DNA from: Acidobacteriota bacterium
GTDB lineage: Bacteria > Acidobacteriota > Terriglobia > Bryobacterales > Bryobacteraceae
DNA: 50,652 bases
Direction of reading: 5' to 3'
Assembly (NCBI GenBank): GCA_025350695.1
Contig: JANXXI010000134.1
Coordinates: forward strand, 1-50,652
The notes under the pieces were generated by a model. It made no database searches. It was not told the origin of the DNA and was given only the letters and a program-made list of their open reading frames with translations. This document shows, piece after piece, positions 8,503 to 16,614 of this stretch. The number at the start of each line of letters is the position of its first letter. Position 1 is the stretch's first letter. A program made the position numbers and the translations under genes.

Positions 8503-10176
8503 ATGCGTTCCTGCTTTGGTCTTCTTCTGTTGTTGTCTCCTCTGACTGCGGCCACGTTCAACGTGGCTGAGGCCAGCATCACTGAAATTCAAGCCGCGCT
8601 CAAACAAAAGCGTGTCACGTCGCGGCAACTTGTGGAACAGTATTTGATTCGCATCGCCACTTTTGAGGATCAGCTACATGCAGCGCTCTATGTGAATCCG
8701 AAAGCGTTGGAAGAAGCGGATCAGTTGGACCGGGAACGGAAGCAAGGCAAGCTTCGAGGGCCATTGCACGGGATTCCGATTGCGCTGAAAGACAACATCC
8801 ACACAACTAACATGCCGACTACGGGTGGGGCGTTGGCCTTCGGCGGATACACTCCGCCCTATGAGGCCACCCTGACGAAGAACCTGCGCGCGGCGGGGGC
8901 CATTATCATCGCAAAAACGGGGATGACGGAGCTTGCCAACTGGATCGGCGGAGCGCCGACTCCGATGCCGACGAACTACAACGCCGTGGGTGGCTTCGGA
9001 TTTAATCCCTATGATCCACGGCGTGATCCGAGGGACGGGTCGGACGGACGGCCTGTGCTGGCGACCGGTGGGTCGAGCTCTGGCATTGGGACGGCGGCTA
9101 GTTTTTGGGCGGGGAATGTGGGTTCGGAGACTTCGGGGTCGATTCTAAGCCCCGCTAATCAGAACATGCTGGCGGCCATTAAGCCGACAGTGGGAAGGAT
9201 CAGCCGTTACGGCATCATTCCTATTACGGCGGATCAGGATACTGCGGGGCCGCTGGGCCGTACGGTGGCCGACGTGGCGGTGATGTTGGGGGCCCTTGAA
9301 TCAGCGCAGCCAGATCCGAATGACCCGGCCACGATCCGATGCACTCCGCCGGCTGGGCGTGACTATACAAAGTTTCTGAAGAAGGACGGACTGAAGGGCG
9401 TTCGTATTGGGATTCCTCGGGCGTACTTTTTCGACAAGGCAGCTGTGCCTGGCGTGAAGGAGCCGCGTGGGGGGCTGGAAGAGGCTGAAGCGAAAGTGAT
9501 GGCTGAGGCAATCGCTATTCTGAAACAGCAGGGAGCGATCATTGTGGACCCGGCGGACATTCCCAGCGCCATTGATCCCGATGCGGCGAACAACATTAAC
9601 GTGTGGAATGTTTGTGGCGGGGCCGATGGGGCGAAGGGGAAGGATGCTGAGTGCTCCGTGGTTTTCAAATATGGCATGAAGCGCGATTTCAACTTGTGGC
9701 TGCAGTCGCTGGGCGCGTCGGCTCCGGTGAAGACGCTGACGGACCTTCGGGCATGGAATACGGCGCATGAGAAGGCTGGGGCGATTAAGTATGGCCAGTC
9801 GCGGTTGGATATTTCCGATGAGATGGACTTGGTAGCGGATAAGGCTCGTTACGAGGCGGATAGGGCGAAGGATTTGCGGCTGAGTGCCGACCATGGCATT
9901 GATGCGGTAATGAAGGCGAATAAGTTGGATGCGATTTTGTTTCCTGGAGCGAATGGGGCGGGGATTGCGGCGAAGCCCGGGTATCCGACGGTGATGGTTC
10001 CGTTTGGCATGGTTCCGAATACGGGGCGGCGTCCGTTTCCGGCGGGGTTTGAGCCGAAGCCGGCGCCGTTGGGTGTGAGCTTCACGGGGATGGCTTGTAG
10101 TGAGTCGAAGCTGCTGGAGATTGGGTATGGGTTTGAGCAGGCGACGAAGCGGCGCGTGGCTCCGGTGTTGAAGTAG
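8503..10176 (+). CDS. Secreted amidase (amidase signature family)
   Basis: A 557-residue amidase-signature hydrolase. The catalytic Lys is in ALKDNIHT, the cis-Ser is in GGSSSGIG, and the nucleophilic Ser is in GSETSGSILSPA, so the Ser-cisSer-Lys triad is intact. The ATG at 8503 is preferred to the upstream TTG at 8488 because it opens directly on a signal peptide (MRSCFGLLLLLSPLTAA) and avoids overlap with the Smr gene. Family members hydrolyse amides such as aryl or fatty-acid amides or peptide amides; signal peptide implies export. Not GatA, given the export signal, the divergent middle region and absence of gatB/gatC nearby. Confidence 0.92.
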   Translation: MRSCFGLLLLLSPLTAATFNVAEASITEIQAALKQKRVTSRQLVEQYLIRIATFEDQLHAALYVNPKALEEADQLDRERKQGKLRGPLHGIPIALKDNIHTTNMPTTGGALAFGGYTPPYEATLTKNLRAAGAIIIAKTGMTELANWIGGAPTPMPTNYNAVGGFGFNPYDPRRDPRDGSDGRPVLATGGSSSGIGTAASFWAGNVGSETSGSILSPANQNMLAAIKPTVGRISRYGIIPITADQDTAGPLGRTVADVAVMLGALESAQPDPNDPATIRCTPPAGRDYTKFLKKDGLKGVRIGIPRAYFFDKAAVPGVKEPRGGLEEAEAKVMAEAIAILKQQGAIIVDPADIPSAIDPDAANNINVWNVCGGADGAKGKDAECSVVFKYGMKRDFNLWLQSLGASAPVKTLTDLRAWNTAHEKAGAIKYGQSRLDISDEMDLVADKARYEADRAKDLRLSADHGIDAVMKANKLDAILFPGANGAGIAAKPGYPTVMVPFGMVPNTGRRPFPAGFEPKPAPLGVSFTGMACSESKLLEIGYGFEQATKRRVAPVLK

Positions 10177-10212
10177 GGGGGAGCTTGCTGCTTGGATGTT
10201 ATTTCTGGTGTC

Positions 10213-10250
10213 TGAGCAGTCGCGCCAGCAAGGGGGGCCCTCGGCGGACC
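10213..10250 (+). repeat. Short GC-rich intergenic repeat, copy A
   Basis: The block GAGCAGTCGCGCC followed by the core GGGGGGCCCTCGGCGGACC lies just after the amidase stop. A related block (GCGCAGTCGGGCC plus GGGGGGCCCTCCGCCGACC) lies after the UvrC-like gene at 40086-40117. Both are 3' of a plus-strand gene and are followed by a T-run. They look like members of a dispersed intergenic repeat family. Confidence 0.5.
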
Positions 10251-10285
10251 CGCCACTTTTTTGCACATGAGGATTTTCGTGAACT

Positions 10286-10525
10286 ATGAAGCGGTGGATT
10301 GCAGCCGGGATGTTGTCCCTTATGGCCTGTTACTGCATAGTGGCAATGGCGGAAACCTATTTTTTGCACCGATGTTGAAACTGCTATCAACGGCTTTATG
10401 TCGCTCGCGCTTACTGGTTTTTGTTCGGCGCCATCGCTTGCTTGGCGTTGGCCATCGTAACAGCGTCGAGCAAACTCAGCGATGCATGTCTCAGGTTCTT
10501 CAGCCCGAAGATGAACAAGAAGTAA
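10286..10525 (+). pseudogene. Small two-helix membrane protein with in-frame TGA
   Basis: Reading from ATG 10286 to TAA 10523-10525 gives 79 codons interrupted only by a TGA at 10376-10378 (codon 31). The part before it (MKRWIAAGMLSLMACYC...) and the part after it (RAYWFLFGAIACLALAIVTA) each contain a plausible membrane helix, and the frame is free of other stops. The neighbourhood of the stop reads HRC-stop-NCYQR. Likely a nonsense-mutated small gene, or simply a chance frame. Selenocysteine read-through is not supported, since no obvious SECIS-like hairpin follows the TGA. I do not recognise the family. Confidence 0.35.
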
Positions 10526-10710
10526 AGTATAGGGTAGATACTTCTGTTGGCTTAGGCTATCCCGTCGAGATGTTATTCGCGAGATCCGGTCAGCGGAGGT
10601 CACTACTTGCTCTCGTAGACCAACCGCAACACGTCGTAACTCCTGTGGCAACGCCGCATTTGGGCCGGAGTTCACCTGCTCCTTCGACTCCTAACGACTG
10701 CCATGCATCG

Positions 10711-11553
10711 CTATGGACTCAGCGTCGTCCAAAACCTGATCACTTCACTGAAAGCGTGTTGGTATTCGGTAGCGATCTGGCACTCCTCCGCCATTGCTTG
10801 AAACGGACGTTCCCAATCCGCTGGCGGCGGCGTTAGTTCGCGCGGGAGATCGTGTGTGGCGCGCCGCTCGAACGTTCGACGCAGAGCCTCCGTGCAACGA
10901 TCTGAGTCGAGCGAAGCAGAGGCGATGAGCAAGTATAGGTCAACCAGGTCACGAACGCGGCTGTTGGGCTTCGAGCGGGGAAGGGTATATGCGTGGATCT
11001 TCTCCGCGAATTGTTGCTCGCGAGCAATCATCGTGACGGAGGGTGACGGGATCGCTGCAAACGCAAGCCAGTCTCTGGTGGTTAGGGCTTCGACCGGTTC
11101 AAGAACCACGTCGCCGATACCAACATCGACATGGAACTTGACGAAGGTGCGGCCATCCAGACGTGCTTCGACGGGATACCGGGCGCCGCCATAAGGCGCG
11201 GCGTCCAGGTCCATCATCGCTTCGCCAACGCGGAACGAAAAGAAGTCGCTGATGTCGAGCGCTCCAGCGAACTGCAGATGATCGAGGGCGGATTCGGTGT
11301 CCCCGGCGCGCATCGTGAAATCGAGATCTCGGGTGGATCTCGCGGTATCAAAGCGGAGTTCCATGGCATAGCCGCCCTTTAGAATCCAGTCGCCCGCCGG
11401 CGCACCGGCAAGGCGAGCAAGGAAGCGGTCAAAGGCTACTTGGCGGGAAAGCCGCTGTAGGTCAGTTCCCTCCTGTCGAGAAATGAACTTCAACCGCTCT
11501 TCGAGCGCTTGTCTAAATGCTCCCGCCGTTCCGTATTTGCGGCTTTCGGGCAT
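10711..11553 (-). CDS. abiEii: AbiEii-type nucleotidyltransferase toxin
   Basis: A 280-residue nucleotidyltransferase-like protein of the AbiEii/AbiGii toxin family. Motif I is LKGGYAMELRF, the metal-binding acidic motif is STRDLDFTM, and the C-terminal motif (EKIHAYTLPR, RVRDLVDLYLL) is present, so the active site looks complete. In the type IV AbiE system this enzyme adds nucleotides to a substrate (tRNA in mycobacterial relatives) and arrests growth, giving phage abortive infection. Its ATG overlaps the antitoxin stop by one base (TGATG at 11551-11555), implying translational coupling. Both genes read from the promoter at 12190-12218. Confidence 0.9.
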   Translation of the reverse strand: MPESRKYGTAGAFRQALEERLKFISRQEGTDLQRLSRQVAFDRFLARLAGAPAGDWILKGGYAMELRFDTARSTRDLDFTMRAGDTESALDHLQFAGALDISDFFSFRVGEAMMDLDAAPYGGARYPVEARLDGRTFVKFHVDVGIGDVVLEPVEALTTRDWLAFAAIPSPSVTMIAREQQFAEKIHAYTLPRSKPNSRVRDLVDLYLLIASASLDSDRCTEALRRTFERRATHDLPRELTPPPADWERPFQAMAEECQIATEYQHAFSEVIRFWTTLSP

Positions 11554-12167
11554 CAGCGCTTCCTCCCTTGCAGTACACGAAGGGACTCCCGACTCTGGGG
11601 ATCGCGTTGCGCAGCCGCGATCTCGGCACGCGTGATCTTCCCGGTGCGAACGGCCCCGGCGAATGCAGTCCGTAGGTCTTCGCCGGGAAGGCTGGCGCCG
11701 GCAGCTACATCGAGAAGCGTGCGAAGCGGCTTGGTCACGGGAACACCGTCGATGTGCTCGACATCGGACGAAGACAGGTGAGTCTTGTGAAGGACCACCG
11801 CTTTAGGTATGGCGGCGCTGCGGCGGAATCCAGTTGGCACCGTCATGTGCAGCCGTGAAGGCATGACGTCGGTGAGTTCGTGAAGCGAAAGCGCTGTCTG
11901 GTAACTGTAGACGCCTTGTGGATCATCTTGACGATTCCGGGACCACAGCCACCAAAGGATCAGGTCTGGGCGCGGTGGAAGTGGCTGCGTAGTCAGCCTG
12001 AAGATTCCACGGCGCTCCCTTACCCAATTACCCGCGTGAACGTGATAGTTCCGCTTGGGCGCGGTGTAGCCGATTGTAGCGGCTTGCTTGGAAGTGAAGA
12101 ACCCGCCTTGTGACGCCGCGAGCTTGGTTAGGGCGCGCTCATCTTTGGTGTAGGATCGGGTTTGCAC
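11553..12167 (-). CDS. abiEi: AbiEi-type antitoxin (type IV TA)
   Basis: A 204-residue protein with an N-terminal winged helix-turn-helix (GGFFTSKQAATIGYT, then the AGNWVRERRGIFRL wing) followed by the AbiEi C-terminal domain (YSYQTALSLHELTDVMPSRLHMTVP; VTKPLRTLLDVA). In characterised AbiE systems the wHTH represses the operon cooperatively through inverted repeats and the C-terminal domain neutralises the toxin. The start is GTG at 12167; no ATG occurs before residue ~108. A TTCAA/TTGAA inverted repeat lies 5 bp upstream of the start, inside the likely promoter. Confidence 0.88.
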   Translation of the reverse strand: MQTRSYTKDERALTKLAASQGGFFTSKQAATIGYTAPKRNYHVHAGNWVRERRGIFRLTTQPLPPRPDLILWWLWSRNRQDDPQGVYSYQTALSLHELTDVMPSRLHMTVPTGFRRSAAIPKAVVLHKTHLSSSDVEHIDGVPVTKPLRTLLDVAAGASLPGEDLRTAFAGAVRTGKITRAEIAAAQRDPQSRESLRVLQGRKR

Positions 12168-12172
12168 AATAC

Positions 12173-12218
12173 TTCAACTCTCTTGAACTATTATGCAGTG
12201 TTTGGGTTGTCCGTGCAA
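12173..12218 (-). promoter_or_regulatory. abiE promoter with inverted-repeat operator
   Basis: On the minus strand a -35 TTGCAC (12213-12218) and a -10 CATAAT (12190-12195) are 17 bp apart. The predicted transcription start (~12183) falls inside an inverted repeat TTCAA-5 bp-TTGAA (12173-12177 and 12183-12187). The layout fits autoregulation by the AbiEi winged helix protein. The motif match is seen directly; the regulatory role is inferred. Confidence 0.5.
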
Positions 12219-12414
12219 CATGCTAAGAGGTGTTTGCTGATTCGTACTCAGTCGGTCGCAAACCTTTGCATAGACGAACTATTTCCCATTATGAAACCTT
12301 CGATAGGAGCCTCGATAGAAATGGAACGGGCGATTCAGCTTTCACTAAATACCCGTAAATCCTCTTAGAGTCCGCAGCCACCCGCCGACAAACAGGCGAC
12401 CAGCTGATTACGAA

Positions 12415-13197
12415 TCAACAAATCAACCGCACCCAAATATCACGTTCCTCCCGATTTGTCACCGGCAGCCCGTACGTCTCCATGCACGCCGTGACCCGAT
12501 CCGCATGCCGGATAGGAATCCCGCACAAAATCACGCGCCCCGCAGGCTTCAGAATACGCTTAAACTCAGGAGCCAGATTCGTGATGGTCTCCGCATTAAT
12601 ATTGGCCACGATCAAATCCGCCCACCCAGAAGCCACAGAGCGCGCCGACCCCACGAAGATGCCGATATCGGCCGGCAGTTGTTCCCGCGCAGCATGCGCC
12701 GCGACAAAATCGATGTCACATGCCTCCACGCGCGTCGCGCCAAGCAAGTAAGCCGCCTCAGCCAAAATCCCCGAACCCGTGCCCACGTCCAAAACAGCCA
12801 TGCCCGGCTGAATCAGCTGCTCCAGAGATTCCAGACACAGTTGCGTGGTCGTGTCGCGTCCCGTGCCGAACGCCAACCCCGGATGCACACAAAGCCGCAA
12901 CAACCCTTCAGGCGTAGAATCGTCTGACCATGGGGCCACAATAAAGAAGCGCCCCACTTCGATGGACGGCCAGTGACCTTCCATCTCCTTGCGCCAATCT
13001 CGCTCCGGCTCCTCTTCCCATTTGGGATTGAACGCGAAGAAGGCAGCGGCATCAAAGGGCGTGAGAAAAAAAGCCCGAAGCCGAACCAGCCCCGCAGGCA
13101 AATCCTCCTCGTTGATCCCTTCCGTTTCCAGATCATACAACTCGGCGGAGACAAATTCCGCTTGCTCCACGGTGCATTCCAAACTGAGTGAATGCAT
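12415..13197 (-). CDS. prmA: Ribosomal protein L11 methyltransferase
   Basis: A 260-residue class I SAM methyltransferase. HPGLAFGTGRDTTTQLCLE is the PrmA signature (normally GTGTHPTT), followed by the SAM-binding VLDVGTGSGILAEAAYLLGA and the VANIN motif matching the NPPY-like position in PrmA. PrmA trimethylates ribosomal protein L11. The N-terminal substrate-binding domain is shorter than in E. coli PrmA. It is the last gene of a minus-strand operon, 5 bp after the acyl-CoA ligase stop. The GRDTT variation of GTHPTT is slightly unusual, so a related protein methyltransferase is possible. Confidence 0.85.
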   Translation of the reverse strand: MHSLSLECTVEQAEFVSAELYDLETEGINEEDLPAGLVRLRAFFLTPFDAAAFFAFNPKWEEEPERDWRKEMEGHWPSIEVGRFFIVAPWSDDSTPEGLLRLCVHPGLAFGTGRDTTTQLCLESLEQLIQPGMAVLDVGTGSGILAEAAYLLGATRVEACDIDFVAAHAAREQLPADIGIFVGSARSVASGWADLIVANINAETITNLAPEFKRILKPAGRVILCGIPIRHADRVTACMETYGLPVTNREERDIWVRLIC

Positions 13198-13202
13198 CCC
13201 GG

Positions 13203-14795
13203 TTAACCCTGCACTCGTTTTTCTTTGCCCTGCCAGAAACGTTCTTTCAAGACATTCTTCCGGATCTTTCCCGTACCTGTCTTGGGAAGTTGCTCCTCAC
13301 TAAATTCGATGATGCGCGGAAGCTTGAAGCGTCCCAAGCGTTCTTCCAGAAACGTCATCAGTTCATCGGATGTTACACTGGCGCCTGGCTTGCGCACTAC
13401 GATCGCCGCGGGAACCTCGCCCCATTTCGGATCTGGCGCGGCTACAACAGCGCATTCAAAAACGGCAGGGTGAGCGTAAATGGCTTTCTCCACTTCGATG
13501 GAGGAAATATTCTCGCCTCCGGAGATGATGATCTCCTTCTTGCGATCCACAATGTGAACGTAGTTCTCGCTATCCCAAATGGCCATGTCGCCACTGTGAA
13601 ACCAGCCATCCACGATCACGCTAGCCGTGGCTTCGGGTTCCTTGTAGTAGCCTTCCATTACATGATCGCCGCGAATGATCACTTCGCCGATGGCCTCCAT
13701 ATCCTTGGGCACGTCTTTACCGTTCAGATCCACTACGCGTACCTCAACGCCGTTGGCTGCCCATCCCGCCATGGACTGCCTGCGGTAACGCTCCATCTCG
13801 TTGGGGTAGGTAACGGTCGACTTCTTTCGCCCGGTCGTCGCCACCGGACTTGTTTCAGTGAGTCCGTAGCCGGCCACCACTTCGCAATTGAAAGCCGCCT
13901 CCAGCCGTTGAATCAATTCCGGAGAAGCAGCAGCGCCGCCGATCATGATTTGCTTCAGCGTGGACGTATCGTGCTTGCCCAGTTCCGGGCAATGGAGGAT
14001 GGCGTTGGCCATGGTCGGCACCATGCTCATATCGGTGGCCCGCTCCGCTGCGATTATCTTCAACACAGAGACTGGCTCGAAGCGGCGCACCATCACCTGA
14101 TGCGTTGCGTTCAAGACAGATGCTTGCGGCTTTCCCCAACCGTTGGCATGAAATAGGGGAATGGTATGGAGGTCGACGATGGTGGAAATATCGCGGTACG
14201 TGAGTAGCGCGACGTTAACCGCATGCAGGTATATGGTGCGGTGAGAGAGCGACACTCCTTTTGGAGTTCCCGTTGAACCCGAAGTATAGAAAAGCTCCGC
14301 GATCGACATTTCGTCGATAGCCATGAAATCCACGCGATCCGGTTCACCGGTGGTGTACAATTCTTCGGCGGTCATTAAGGCGCCTTCGGTTGGACCATCG
14401 ATAGCAATCAGATGCCGCAGGGCAGGGCAGCTGGCTTTCAGATGCGTGACCAGTGGGGCGAATTCAGCCTCGAACAGCAAAATGCTTGCGCCGGAGTGAT
14501 TCAAAATCGCCGTCAATTCTACAGGCGAAAGGCGCACATTAATCGGCATCACAATGCCGTGCGCCATCACCACACCGTAGTAGCCTTCCATCAACTGATG
14601 CGTATTGAAGCTGAGGTAGGCCACACGATCGCCGCGTTTCACACCCAACTTTAATAGCGCATTTGCCAGGCGGCAGGCGCGTTCGCCGAACTGCCCATAA
14701 GTTAATCGCTTATCGCCACAAACGATTCCAACGCGGTTCGCGAACAGGTCCATGGCTCGATACAAAAAGCGGACAGGGGTCAAAGGAATAAACAT
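13203..14795 (-). CDS. Long-chain acyl-CoA synthetase family (AMP-binding)
   Basis: A 530-residue ANL-superfamily adenylating enzyme. The P-loop is FYTSGSTGTPKGVSLSH, the aryl/acyl pocket region includes GYGLTETSPVA, the hinge region shows WFHSGDMAIWD and DRKKEIIISGGENISS, and the C-terminal catalytic Lys is in LPKTGTGKIRKN. The arrangement matches fatty-acyl-CoA synthases that activate medium or long chain fatty acids with ATP and CoA. Its start codon overlaps the stop of the peptidase gene by one base (TAATG at 14793-14797), so it is translationally coupled to it. Chain-length specificity cannot be inferred. Confidence 0.92.
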   Translation of the reverse strand: MFIPLTPVRFLYRAMDLFANRVGIVCGDKRLTYGQFGERACRLANALLKLGVKRGDRVAYLSFNTHQLMEGYYGVVMAHGIVMPINVRLSPVELTAILNHSGASILLFEAEFAPLVTHLKASCPALRHLIAIDGPTEGALMTAEELYTTGEPDRVDFMAIDEMSIAELFYTSGSTGTPKGVSLSHRTIYLHAVNVALLTYRDISTIVDLHTIPLFHANGWGKPQASVLNATHQVMVRRFEPVSVLKIIAAERATDMSMVPTMANAILHCPELGKHDTSTLKQIMIGGAAASPELIQRLEAAFNCEVVAGYGLTETSPVATTGRKKSTVTYPNEMERYRRQSMAGWAANGVEVRVVDLNGKDVPKDMEAIGEVIIRGDHVMEGYYKEPEATASVIVDGWFHSGDMAIWDSENYVHIVDRKKEIIISGGENISSIEVEKAIYAHPAVFECAVVAAPDPKWGEVPAAIVVRKPGASVTSDELMTFLEERLGRFKLPRIIEFSEEQLPKTGTGKIRKNVLKERFWQGKEKRVQG

Positions 14796-16405
14796 TATTT
14801 TCGCCTTTCAAATCTCTTGAAAAAACTTTCTTCTCGCCAACGTGGGCGCTCCGGTTGATTGGCCACCAATTCAGCGGCGCGGCCCAAAAAGTCGCAGAAC
14901 CTCGCGGCGCCAGGTTTGTCCACCGGCTGCGAAAGATCGTCAGAGGGGGCATGATACCGCTTAGCCAACCATTCGGCTTGCAGCTTTTCTTCTGGCGAGC
15001 CTTTCTCGTAGCCGAATTTAAATGCCGCCGAAGGGATGCCCGCCATTATGAAACTATACTGATCGCTACGGATAAAACGGCGTTGCTGGGGAGCGGGGTC
15101 CGGCAATATCTTCAACCCGGCCTCGCGGGCTGATTGCCCGATCGCGTCGGCCAGCGTGGACTCTTCAATCCCCAGGACCACGACGCTTTCCAGCTTGTGT
15201 ATTGGCATGAACATGTCCATATTGAGGTCGGCCACAATAGTCCCTTTTACGCTGGGGTGATTGGCGAAGTAGCGTGATCCCAGTAAGCCTTTTTCTTCCC
15301 CAGTGACTGCGGCGAATACAACGGTTCGCTTGGGCCTTGATGGGGCTGATCCTAAGCGCGATGCGATTTCCAGCAGCGCGGCAACGCCACTTGCGTTATC
15401 CATGGCGCCATTGAAGATTGGGTCGTCTTTCAACGCGGGGTTCACACCCAAGTGGTCCATGTGCGCGGAGAGCACGACGATTTCCTTCCTCAGACGCGGG
15501 TCCGTTCCCTGGAGCACGGCTATGACGTTTTCAGATTTCACGGGTTTGGTTTCAGTTTTTGCCTTGGCGCGAATCGAGCAGGTTAATGGAAACGTTGGCA
15601 GCGGCTTCCCGTCACGATGGGCGGCGGTGATTTCGGCCCAGGTATGGCCGGATCCATCGAAGAAGATTTCCGAATAATCGCGATTGATTGTGATGGCGAT
15701 GTTGTGTCCCACCTGATCGTTAAATCCGGGAGCGGTCAGGTACATGGATGGCTGTAGTCGAGCTTGCGACGCTCTGGCCCATCCTACAGATTCAGCGCTT
15801 GCTACCGAAAGAGCGGCCGACCCAACAGCCCCGGCGGCTTTCAACGATTTCCATCGTTCGGCTGCTGATTGCGAATGCGCGCTGATCGCTCCGGGCAGGC
15901 CTGGGGGGCCCGTGGAAAGGTACACCGCGATCTTGCCCTTCAAATCCAGCCCCGCCAAGTCGTCCCGTTTGAATTCCGGAATCTGCAATCCGTAGGCAAC
16001 GAAAACCATCGGAGCCTCAACCGTTGGGGCCGGGCGGACACGGCTGCTCATATAAGCTTCCTTGCCAAGTGTTAGTTTTGTCGCCACGCCATCTCGGACT
16101 AATTCGAGACTGCTCTCTTCTTCAACGATGCGGAGACTGTTGAATGCCACGGGTTGCAAATACCCGCCGACACCGCCAGGCTTAAGTCCGGCTTGTTTGA
16201 ATTTGTCCGCGATGTATTTTGCCGCGCGATGGTGTCCGGGGCTGCCGGCATTGCGGCCTTCCATTCCGTCATCGGCCAAGGTCGCCACATGCGACCACCA
16301 CGAAGCGCCATCATCCGGAATTTTATTGCTGGCGGCCTTGGTTGCCGCTATCGCGAATAAAAATGTTACAACAGCGTATTTGTTCAATCTTGGCTGGGTG
16401 GCCAC
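14795..16405 (-). CDS. Secreted M28 family metallopeptidase
   Basis: A 536-residue protein with a signal peptide (residues ~8-25), a PA-like insert domain (~90-260) and an M28 zinc aminopeptidase domain. Zinc ligands and catalytic residues are visible in order: SAHMDHLG (His, Asp), GAMDNASG (Asp), TGEEKGLLGS (catalytic and ligand Glu), DLNMDMF (Asp), and a late His in KRYHAPSDD. The start is GTG 16405, preceded by a strong GGAGG four bases upstream. It lies 12 bp downstream of the zinc-ribbon microgene and overlaps the acyl-CoA ligase start by one base. Likely role: periplasmic peptide degradation. Confidence 0.92.
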   Translation of the reverse strand: MATQPRLNKYAVVTFLFAIAATKAASNKIPDDGASWWSHVATLADDGMEGRNAGSPGHHRAAKYIADKFKQAGLKPGGVGGYLQPVAFNSLRIVEEESSLELVRDGVATKLTLGKEAYMSSRVRPAPTVEAPMVFVAYGLQIPEFKRDDLAGLDLKGKIAVYLSTGPPGLPGAISAHSQSAAERWKSLKAAGAVGSAALSVASAESVGWARASQARLQPSMYLTAPGFNDQVGHNIAITINRDYSEIFFDGSGHTWAEITAAHRDGKPLPTFPLTCSIRAKAKTETKPVKSENVIAVLQGTDPRLRKEIVVLSAHMDHLGVNPALKDDPIFNGAMDNASGVAALLEIASRLGSAPSRPKRTVVFAAVTGEEKGLLGSRYFANHPSVKGTIVADLNMDMFMPIHKLESVVVLGIEESTLADAIGQSAREAGLKILPDPAPQQRRFIRSDQYSFIMAGIPSAAFKFGYEKGSPEEKLQAEWLAKRYHAPSDDLSQPVDKPGAARFCDFLGRAAELVANQPERPRWREESFFKRFERRK

Positions 16406-16417
16406 GATACCTCCCCC

Positions 16418-16519
16418 CTAGTAGTAATCAGCGCACGACATATAATATCCGCACTGTTCGCAATACAATTTGCACTTCCGTTCCGATAGGCGCAAACTAC
16501 AAACTGGGCAATAAAGCAT
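16418..16519 (-). CDS. 33-residue zinc-ribbon microprotein
   Basis: A very short reading frame from ATG 16517-16519 to TAG 16418-16420. The protein has two cysteine pairs plus one extra Cys pair: CPVC at residues 4-7, CKLYCEQC at 16-23, and a final CADYY tail with MSC before it. Such spacing suggests one treble-clef or ribbon zinc site. A good Shine-Dalgarno (AGAGGA) lies about 8 bases before the ATG, and the gene is 12 bp upstream of the peptidase gene on the same strand, so it would lead that operon. From memory, similar C-terminal GYYMSCADYY-like tails occur in small proteins of Acidobacteria; this needs a search. Function unknown. Confidence 0.7.
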   Translation of the reverse strand: MLYCPVCSLRLSERKCKLYCEQCGYYMSCADYY

Positions 16520-16614
16520 GGGCTCGTCCTCTTGCTTGCGGCTTTCCATATTCTCCGTCGACAGGGACTGCTCCGGCTGCGAAGGCATTTCATCATTATA
16601 ATGAGGCTAGGCTT

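Larger units (their letters stand above)
10177..10710. other. 534-bp gap between amidase and AbiE genes
   Basis: No intact gene is supported here. It contains a GC-rich dispersed repeat copy just after the amidase (10213-10250) and a small reading frame broken by TGA (10286-10525), each listed separately. The longer open frames across it on both strands have no recognisable protein features and run into the toxin gene. Confidence 0.6.

Noticed and set aside
9224-10268. Several long minus-strand open frames opposite the amidase gene (up to 321 codons)
   Set aside because: They are antisense to an intact amidase with a full catalytic triad, and show only Arg/Pro-rich low-complexity composition.
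10376-10378. Selenocysteine reading of the in-frame TGA
   Set aside because: No SECIS-type hairpin is obvious just downstream and no selenoprotein family resemblance is seen; a broken gene or chance frame is simpler.
16219-16614. N-terminal extension of the gamma-glutamyltransferase to 16219
   Set aside because: It runs opposite the microgene and peptidase start, has no family residues, and the signal sequence begins at 16615.
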